A DNA stretch of 64,000 nucleotides from Saprospirales bacterium (GTDB lineage: Bacteria > Bacteroidota > Bacteroidia > Chitinophagales > Saprospiraceae). The number at the start of each line of letters is the position of its first letter. Position 1 is the stretch's first letter. The stretch is taken from positions 62,001-126,000 of the forward strand of contig JADJTT010000003.1 in the NCBI GenBank assembly GCA_016711045.1, in the 5' to 3' direction. The position numbers were made by a program, and so were the translations under genes. Below the pieces are notes generated by a model. That model was not told where the DNA came from. It saw only the letters and a list, made by a program, of their open reading frames with translations, and made no database searches. Below, one piece after another: positions 58,847 through 64,000 of this stretch.

Positions 58847-60700
58847 CTAGGCATCAAAGGCCTCGCTGGCTTCGCTCACCAGCGGGCCTGAATTGACGGT
58901 CATGCTTCTTTTATAGTCTTTTAAGGCGGTAAGTGCAGCGCCCAGGGAAACGATATACTGCGGATTCTCTACGATTTCAATCGATTTTTCCAACTTTTGG
59001 CTCAGAAGCACCTTGAAATAGGGATGATGCGCAATGACCCCTCCAATCATATAGATCGGAAGCCCGGGGGCCAGACGCATTTTCGACACCCGGTTGGCGA
59101 TGGAGAGGTAGACGCCCCGGGAAATATCCTGGCTGGTCAAGCCGTCGAAGATCCAGTTCATGATCTCGGTTTTGGCAAAGACCGTACAAAAACTGTTCAG
59201 TTCCTGGTCGTATTCCGAATTGGAAGCAAGGCCACTCATTTGTTGCGGCTTGATATTCGCCCTTTCGGCAATTTCTTCGAGGAAAGAGCCGGTACCCGCC
59301 GAGCATTTTTCATTCATGTAGAAACTCTCCGTACCATTGCGGTCGTTGCACTTGATAATCTTGATGTCTTCCCCGCCAATGTCCAGAATATTCTTTGCGC
59401 CGGAGAAGTATTTGGACACCCCTGTGGTCGCACAATTGACCTCCGTTTTAATGATGTCCGAATCGATAAAGTGCTTGCGGCCGTAGCCTGTGGCACAGCT
59501 GTATTTTATCGAAAAATGGGTATGAATGGCATTCATGAGGTGTTTGAACGTGTCCCGGTCCTTGTTTAAGGACCGAAGCGCATACTGGAAAATGGGGGTT
59601 CCCGCTTCATCTGTGATGGTGAATTTGGAATAAGCTGACCCCAGGTCAATTCCCAGGTAACAGTCGACGCCTTTGTAGTAAATGGGCATTTTACTGGTAT
59701 CGACCATCCCCTTTTTCACCAGAGAAGTACTGTAGCTCTTGGTCACATTCACAATATCGGGAATGACATTCTTGTTGGTCATGGCCTTCACCATATTGGT
59801 AAAGGAGAGGTTCAGGGTCGTCCGGACGTAGTGTTTTCGGCCGTATTCCACGAGCTTCCCATTCATATAATCAATTTCGGTCGGCCGGTTATTCAGGAGG
59901 TCAACCGCGAGAGAAGGATAGTGATCGCCCCCTTTTTTCAGGTATCTCAGGCACTTGCGCAGGAAGTTGTCCGGAAATTTGATCTTTTCCTTTTTGGCTA
60001 CCTCTATGCCTTCATTGATCGTCTGTTCGATCAATTCTACGGTATCGGGATCTGACATGGCTTCGCCCATGGTGAGTTTTCCCACGGCGCAAAGTGCGCT
60101 CAGCGAGGCATTCAATATGGTCTTTTCCCAGGCCCTTTCCAGCAATTCAAAGGAATCGACCACCGTGGTTTGAAGGCTCACCCCGTTCAACATATCGGCG
60201 AATTTCTCGGCTTCCTTTTTCCGGCTGTCGTCGAGCGAACCGATATAATTGGGTGGGTTGAAAAAAGTGACTTTGACCGAATTTTGTGAAACCGCGTTGC
60301 CCGCGAAATTGACCACCATGCGCAGGGTCTTGGATTCGGTAAAGGAAGCCGACAGGATCTTCTCCACATCGATGCCGTTCTGCGCTGAAATTACAGTGAG
60401 CTTTGCGGAGTTGAGGGCTTCCGCCTGCTTTACCGCCTCCTCCGTTTGATACGACTTGAGGGTGAAGATCAAATAATCCAGATCAAGGTTGGCCATCTCC
60501 TCGATGGTGGTATATACATGCTCGAACCGGGCGCTTGCCTGAATCACGTTTTCCAGCACGATCCCTTCTTCCAGGATCTTTTCTTTTTTTATTTTATCTC
60601 GCTCGCAGAGGTGCATTTCGCAGCCCGCTTCCTGCAGTTTGACAGCTAATATCATCCCTACATTACCCACACCGATGAGGCCCACTTTAATCTTTTCCAT
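58847..60700 (-). CDS. Fusion of a ketopantoate reductase-like domain and a benzoyl-CoA reductase ATPase (BcrA/BcrD) domain
   Basis: This 617-residue protein has two unrelated halves in one uninterrupted frame. Residues 1 to about 325 form an ApbA/PanE-type dehydrogenase: KVGLIGVGNVGMILAVKLQE for NADP, FTLKSYQTEEAVKQA, SAQNGIDVEKIL and AWEKTILNASLSALCAVGKL with the conserved lysine. Residues about 345-605 form a BadF/BcrA/BcrD/HgdC ATPase: YLGIDLGSAYSKFTITDEAG, CATGYGRKHF, LDIGGEDIKIIKC, and two cluster-binding cysteines in MNEKCSAGTGSFLEE and FCTVFAKTEIM. The C-terminal half should drive ATP-dependent electron transfer to the catalytic Bcr subunits. What the dehydrogenase half does is unknown. 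I know of no characterised protein with this architecture. Confidence 0.85.
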   Translation of the reverse strand: MEKIKVGLIGVGNVGMILAVKLQEAGCEMHLCERDKIKKEKILEEGIVLENVIQASARFEHVYTTIEEMANLDLDYLIFTLKSYQTEEAVKQAEALNSAKLTVISAQNGIDVEKILSASFTESKTLRMVVNFAGNAVSQNSVKVTFFNPPNYIGSLDDSRKKEAEKFADMLNGVSLQTTVVDSFELLERAWEKTILNASLSALCAVGKLTMGEAMSDPDTVELIEQTINEGIEVAKKEKIKFPDNFLRKCLRYLKKGGDHYPSLAVDLLNNRPTEIDYMNGKLVEYGRKHYVRTTLNLSFTNMVKAMTNKNVIPDIVNVTKSYSTSLVKKGMVDTSKMPIYYKGVDCYLGIDLGSAYSKFTITDEAGTPIFQYALRSLNKDRDTFKHLMNAIHTHFSIKYSCATGYGRKHFIDSDIIKTEVNCATTGVSKYFSGAKNILDIGGEDIKIIKCNDRNGTESFYMNEKCSAGTGSFLEEIAERANIKPQQMSGLASNSEYDQELNSFCTVFAKTEIMNWIFDGLTSQDISRGVYLSIANRVSKMRLAPGLPIYMIGGVIAHHPYFKVLLSQKLEKSIEIVENPQYIVSLGAALTALKDYKRSMTVNSGPLVSEASEAFDA

Positions 60701-60739
60701 GATATTTTTTTTATTTTAATTGTCGTGCGACTAGATTTA

Positions 60740-61957
60740 TCAACTCATAATTTTTGAATCTTCAATTTGCTCTAAAAAGGTTTCTATTTTGGTAATGCTC
60801 TGCCCTTCGGAAAAGAAGCGTAAATCGCACAGATCTCCTTCAATGACCAACGCCGGTACGCCTGTTTGCTCCTGCAGCCGGTGGGGCATGCCAAATTTTG
60901 AATTGGAATTATTGAAACAGGTTTTAGCATCGTGGAAAACGATGCCGTCAATGCGGTATTCCTTCATCCAGTTGCGCAGCATTTCCATCTTGGCGGTTTC
61001 ACTCCGGTTGATGAAGATCTCTGTATACGCCCTGGCGGTGGATTCAAACGGCTGGGTTTCGTCAAACTGATCGAAGATCCAGCTGCTGCAATAGGTCGAG
61101 GCAAGCACCACTGCCTGGTTTTGAAGGAACAGATCGCTCATCATGCGCAGTTTGCCCCAGATCGGCATTCCTTCCCAGAAGATCCGGATCGAAGGTTCCG
61201 GGGCTACCCCTTTTCCGGCTTTTATATTTCCTTCCAGTTCTTCCAGTAATACCTCGTAGTAATCCTTTGCGACCTGGGTGCCTCTCAACACGACGATCGG
61301 CCCCATGTGAATGGCGCCATCGAAAAAGCTGATCGGCGTCATCGGCGCCTTCGCTGTTTTCAAAACTTTTTGCCAGAGCAACGTGGCTTCTTTACTCAGT
61401 CTCACCACGTCCCTGAACTTATCCAGGTCAAATTTGACGCCGCTAGTCTGCTCGCATACCGGGATCATTTTTTGGAATTGCTTCACCACCAGGTCTACTT
61501 CGTCCTGGGTCACCACATCCAGGTGTCTGGGCGGGTGCACGCCCACAATGGGACAGTCGTAGGCATGGGCATAGAACGTAAACCAGTCCTCTACCTCCCG
61601 GCACTGGTTGGTGTTGTAGACGATCAGGTCCGGTTTGGGCAACCCTTTTACTCCGTAATGATCCTGGAGCGGGGTGTCCTTCTTCAGGTAGGAACCGATG
61701 TCGGAAGTAGTGTAAGAGCAGACATGTCCCGAAAATCCGCATTTCATCGCTTCGGGAATATAGTCCATAGCAGTCCGGGTAGCGCCAAGCAGGGCGCCGT
61801 GGTTTTCGGGGAAATAGACTTCGAAGTCGAAGGCCCGGAGCAGTTCGGCCGGCCCTACACTCGTGCACCAGGCTACTTTCCGCTGTCCGCTGTCCAATAC
61901 CTGGAAATAGTCCCCCATGATCTTCTTCAATAACTCGGTAGTCTTTATTCGGTACAT
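60740..61957 (-). CDS. Benzoyl-CoA reductase catalytic subunit, BcrB-like (HgdB family)
   Basis: This 405-residue protein belongs to the 2-hydroxyacyl-CoA dehydratase D-component / benzoyl-CoA reductase family. Typical parts are KVAWCTSVGPAELLRAFDFE, YFPENHGALLGATRTAMDYI, HVCSYTTSDIGSYL (cysteine ligand region), IVYNTNQCREVEDWFTFYAH, and the C-terminal VFHDAKTCFNNSNSKFGMPH. The CTSVGPAE and FPENHGALLGATR wording is like BcrB/BzdO rather than generic dehydratases. A partner (BcrC-like) subunit is not in the window and should lie beyond the right edge. It is 10 bases after the synthetase and 39 before the fused ATPase gene. Confidence 0.8.
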   Translation of the reverse strand: MYRIKTTELLKKIMGDYFQVLDSGQRKVAWCTSVGPAELLRAFDFEVYFPENHGALLGATRTAMDYIPEAMKCGFSGHVCSYTTSDIGSYLKKDTPLQDHYGVKGLPKPDLIVYNTNQCREVEDWFTFYAHAYDCPIVGVHPPRHLDVVTQDEVDLVVKQFQKMIPVCEQTSGVKFDLDKFRDVVRLSKEATLLWQKVLKTAKAPMTPISFFDGAIHMGPIVVLRGTQVAKDYYEVLLEELEGNIKAGKGVAPEPSIRIFWEGMPIWGKLRMMSDLFLQNQAVVLASTYCSSWIFDQFDETQPFESTARAYTEIFINRSETAKMEMLRNWMKEYRIDGIVFHDAKTCFNNSNSKFGMPHRLQEQTGVPALVIEGDLCDLRFFSEGQSITKIETFLEQIEDSKIMS

Positions 61958-61967
61958 CTGGACTTGG

Positions 61968-63695
61968 TTAAATATGATTAGGATTCAGACGGATCACATA
62001 CACTTCCTCTTCCACCGGTATGTTGTCTCCGTACATGTTTTTAAGGTGGGATTTATACTTTTCCACCACATTTTTCGGGGCCACTTTCATGGAGGGGGTG
62101 AGCGTTCGGTCATCCAACGAGAGCTCATCCCAGATGATGGTGGCCGACTTTATCTTGGCAAATTTTTGACCAATGCATTGATTGGCTATGTGCAAACACC
62201 CCGTCAGGCACATGCCCAACTCGTCCAAACTTTTGGGACAGAAGCAGCCTTCTCCCGGCGTGAGCTCGTAATCCGGATTGGTCAATAATTTTTTATTGGG
62301 AAAGATCAGGGCGGCTGGATATTCTTCGCCGCTCCCGGCCACGATTGCATACTGCACGTAATGACACTTGAATTCAATCTGCTTTTCCAGGTCGGTGGGG
62401 ATCACTTTTTCGCCATTGGAGAGTTTAAAAATCCGGTCCTTCCGGGTGATCAGCTTCATCCCATTATCCGTAATGGCTCCTACGTCTCCGGTGCGATACC
62501 ACCCATCTTCGGTAAAGGCATCTGCATTGGCTTCCTCGTTTTTGTAGTAGCTCACCATGACATTGGGGCCTTTCACCTGGATCTCCTCATCAGGCGCAAT
62601 GCGGATTTGTACGCCCGGGATGGGTTTTCCTACCAGTCCGGGTTCTCTTTTCAAGGAGGGGTTCGTCAGGGTACAGCATGGCGCCGTCTCTGTCAGTCCC
62701 CAGCCTTCGATCACGGAGATATTCCTTTTTTCAAATTCATCCGACAGCTTCTGAGGCAGGGGAGCTGCGGCGGTAAAGATGAATTTCAGGCCGCCGTTGA
62801 AAAATATGTCTTCGGCTTCCTTGTTGCCGCGTGTTTTGTCGACAAGCGATTGGTATACTTTCGGCACGCTAAAAAAAACGGTCGGCTTCACCTTTTTCCA
62901 ATTTTCGAAAATGGAATCCGGCTCCTTGCCGTAACTGCTTTCCAAGTGATAGGTAGCGCCGTTGTACAGGGCGGTAAACAGCTCAAAGATCCCGCCAAAA
63001 CTATGGTGCCAGGGCAAGTAAGCTAAAAACCGGTCCTGGTCGTTCAGTTCCCAGATTATATCCAGTGCCGCCTGCTGGGAGAGAATATTCCGGTGCGTCA
63101 ATTGCACACATTTGGGTATTCCCATAGTCCCGGAGGTATACATATTCAAACAGATGACATCGGGATCGATCGAATCGTCGAGTCCCATACCCTCGTCGGG
63201 AGTGTGTTGCAATAATTGTGCAAACGGGGTCAGGTTGGAAAAGCGGTCGTCCTGCACCGGGTCGAAGGAATAGATCCTTTTCAGGTCGTGGTTTTCGCTG
63301 AGGTTATCCAACTGGGTTTGCCCTTCCACCGCCAGGTAGGTAGCATCCGAATGGCGGATCAGCAACTCCGCTGTTTCTTTTTTAAAGTGGGCAAAAATGG
63401 GAACCGCGATGCCCCCGTACGCCATGATGGCCAATTGCAATTCCAGCATTTCCAGCCGGTTTCTCGAGAAAATAACCATTCTCTCCCCGCGCTGAAATCC
63501 GGTCTTTTGCAGGTTGCAGGCAATGGTATTTACCTGGCGATAAAACTCCGGCCAGGTGATTCCTGCGTATTCGCCATCCTGGTTTTTCTCCGAATACACG
63601 ACGCCCTGGCTAAATCGATCCACATTTCTGTGTAACAAGGACGCAATGTTCGGCACTATTTCTCCCAGATTAAACTCCGAATGCAATTCCTTCAT
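61968..63695 (-). CDS. AMP-dependent acyl-CoA synthetase
   Basis: This 575-residue adenylating enzyme resembles long-chain acyl-CoA synthetases in layout. The phosphate loop reads MYTSGTMGIPKCVQLTH, where most relatives have TSGTTGxPKG: a methionine and a cysteine at normally fixed positions. Other motifs are AYLPWHHSFGGIFELF, GWGLTETAPCCTL, and DGWYRTGDVGAITDNGMKLI with RKDRIFKLSNGEKVIPTDLE. It may activate an aromatic or alicyclic acid feeding the pathway (for example 4-hydroxybenzoate or benzoate). The sequence alone does not show the substrate. It is 10 bases after the bcr ATPase gene. Confidence 0.85.
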   Translation of the reverse strand: MKELHSEFNLGEIVPNIASLLHRNVDRFSQGVVYSEKNQDGEYAGITWPEFYRQVNTIACNLQKTGFQRGERMVIFSRNRLEMLELQLAIMAYGGIAVPIFAHFKKETAELLIRHSDATYLAVEGQTQLDNLSENHDLKRIYSFDPVQDDRFSNLTPFAQLLQHTPDEGMGLDDSIDPDVICLNMYTSGTMGIPKCVQLTHRNILSQQAALDIIWELNDQDRFLAYLPWHHSFGGIFELFTALYNGATYHLESSYGKEPDSIFENWKKVKPTVFFSVPKVYQSLVDKTRGNKEAEDIFFNGGLKFIFTAAAPLPQKLSDEFEKRNISVIEGWGLTETAPCCTLTNPSLKREPGLVGKPIPGVQIRIAPDEEIQVKGPNVMVSYYKNEEANADAFTEDGWYRTGDVGAITDNGMKLITRKDRIFKLSNGEKVIPTDLEKQIEFKCHYVQYAIVAGSGEEYPAALIFPNKKLLTNPDYELTPGEGCFCPKSLDELGMCLTGCLHIANQCIGQKFAKIKSATIIWDELSLDDRTLTPSMKVAPKNVVEKYKSHLKNMYGDNIPVEEEVYVIRLNPNHI

Positions 63696-63705
63696 AGAGC
63701 ATTTT

Positions 63706-64000
63706 TTAAGCTACAAAGACGAATTGTTTTTCCTTTAATTTAAAATACCGGAACCCACCCCAAACAGCCGCTCCCAAGGCGCCCGAGTAGATGGCGTCGG
63801 GATGGGAGAGGAAGCTGTAATCCTTGCTACCGGATTCTTCGGCCAATTCCCTGATGGCCTGGATCATACCTACATTCATACCCATACCGCCTACCAGCAC
63901 AATAGGCGATTCCGCTTTCAGGGAACCCAGCAATTTGATCACCCGGTTGGCAATGGAAATGTTGATCCCTTTGACGATATTGGGGGTGGAAAGGCCTTTC
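63706..64000 (-). CDS. Benzoyl-CoA reductase ATPase subunit (BcrA/BcrD family), C-terminal part
   Basis: The frame is open to the window edge and holds the last 98 or so residues of an HgdC/BcrA/BcrD-type ATPase. Visible are NIVKGINISIANRVIKLLGS, PIVLVGGMGMNVGMIQAI and HPDAIYSGALGAAVWGGFRY, the usual end of these subunits (compare GGV-x-x-N-x-x and AGAIGAA). Together with the fused ATPase downstream it would give the two different activator subunits found in class I benzoyl-CoA reductases. It is the first visible gene of the minus-strand run. The rest of the reductase genes probably lie beyond base 64000. Confidence 0.82.
   Translation of the reverse strand, partial: KGLSTPNIVKGINISIANRVIKLLGSLKAESPIVLVGGMGMNVGMIQAIRELAEESGSKDYSFLSHPDAIYSGALGAAVWGGFRYFKLKEKQFVFVA

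Noticed and set aside
60740..61957. 2-Hydroxyglutaryl- or phenyllactyl-CoA dehydratase subunit
   Set aside because: The family is shared, but the wording CTSVGPAE / FPENHGALLGATR and the presence of oah, had, dch and kor next to it favour benzoyl-CoA reductase. No CoA-transferase or hydroxyacid dehydrogenase is nearby.
1..64000. tRNA, rRNA or riboswitch genes
   Set aside because: I looked in the intergenic stretches and saw no cloverleaf, rRNA or riboswitch-like conserved core. The gaps are mostly explained by promoters and palindromic repeats.

Overview
The window looks like a chromosomal segment of a Bacteroidota bacterium, probably Saprospiria-like. It has a secreted protein with a type IX secretion (T9SS) C-terminal sorting domain, Bacteroidota-type promoters (TTG, about 20 bases, TAnnTTTG) before several genes, small Bacteroidota-style lipoproteins and a giant SpvB/RHS protein. 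No rRNA, tRNA or CRISPR array was seen. Many genes are split by one-base indels, mostly in homopolymers (about 20 sites). This looks like residual long-read consensus error in a draft or metagenome-assembled genome rather than real gene decay, so I annotate the split reading frames as single genes.

Layout. 1-2.7 kb: a barrel-like gene end, a palindromic repeat element, a CPBP membrane protein, a YCII protein, a Fic protein lacking its catalytic core, and a remnant of a TM1410-like gene. 2.8-18.7 kb: an A+T-richer block with a complete N-type (Na+-coupled) F-ATPase operon atpDCQRBEFAG on the minus strand, diverging from an 8.7-kb cyclic beta-1,2-glucan synthase (GT84-GH94). The intergenic region holds a 38-base perfect palindrome and a 211-bp MITE-like element. 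The block reads as an imported osmotic or sodium-stress island. 18.7-26.8 kb: polyphosphate kinase 2, a GT1 glycosyltransferase with a TetR regulator, a T9SS-exported beta-propeller, an Old Yellow Enzyme, an AbiEii-like gene wrecked by a palindromic element, and Ada. 27-34.5 kb: a SpvB/FG-GAP/RHS toxin-like protein ending in a HExxH metallopeptidase-like tip, possibly continuing into a peptidoglycan-binding domain, followed by two small candidate partner genes. 35-43.9 kb: a DUF4838 protein, a NUC1 nuclease, a propeller-phosphoesterase, a saccharopine dehydrogenase-family protein, an azoreductase and a flavodoxin.

44-64 kb is the most striking part: a nearly complete anaerobic (class I, ATP-dependent) benzoyl-CoA pathway. 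On the plus strand are 4-hydroxybenzoyl-CoA reductase genes (a fused HcrC-HcrA, then HcrB with its extra iron-sulfur loop). On the minus strand, in one long run, are a BcrA/D-type ATPase (cut by the window edge), an acyl-CoA synthetase, a BcrB-like catalytic subunit, a fusion of a ketopantoate-reductase-like domain to a second BcrA/D ATPase domain, a hydroxyacyl-CoA dehydrogenase/enoyl-CoA hydratase fusion, a thiolase, Had, Oah, Dch, KorA, KorB and an SDR. Together they would take 4-hydroxybenzoyl-CoA to benzoyl-CoA, dearomatise it with electrons from 2-oxoacid oxidation by KorAB, hydrate, oxidise and open the ring, and send the resulting pimelyl-CoA derivative into beta-oxidation. This route is classically known from Thauera, Azoarcus, Magnetospirillum and Rhodopseudomonas. 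I know of no described Bacteroidota example, and the dehydrogenase-activase fusion is the most novel single item. Palindromic repeats sit at three points inside this locus.
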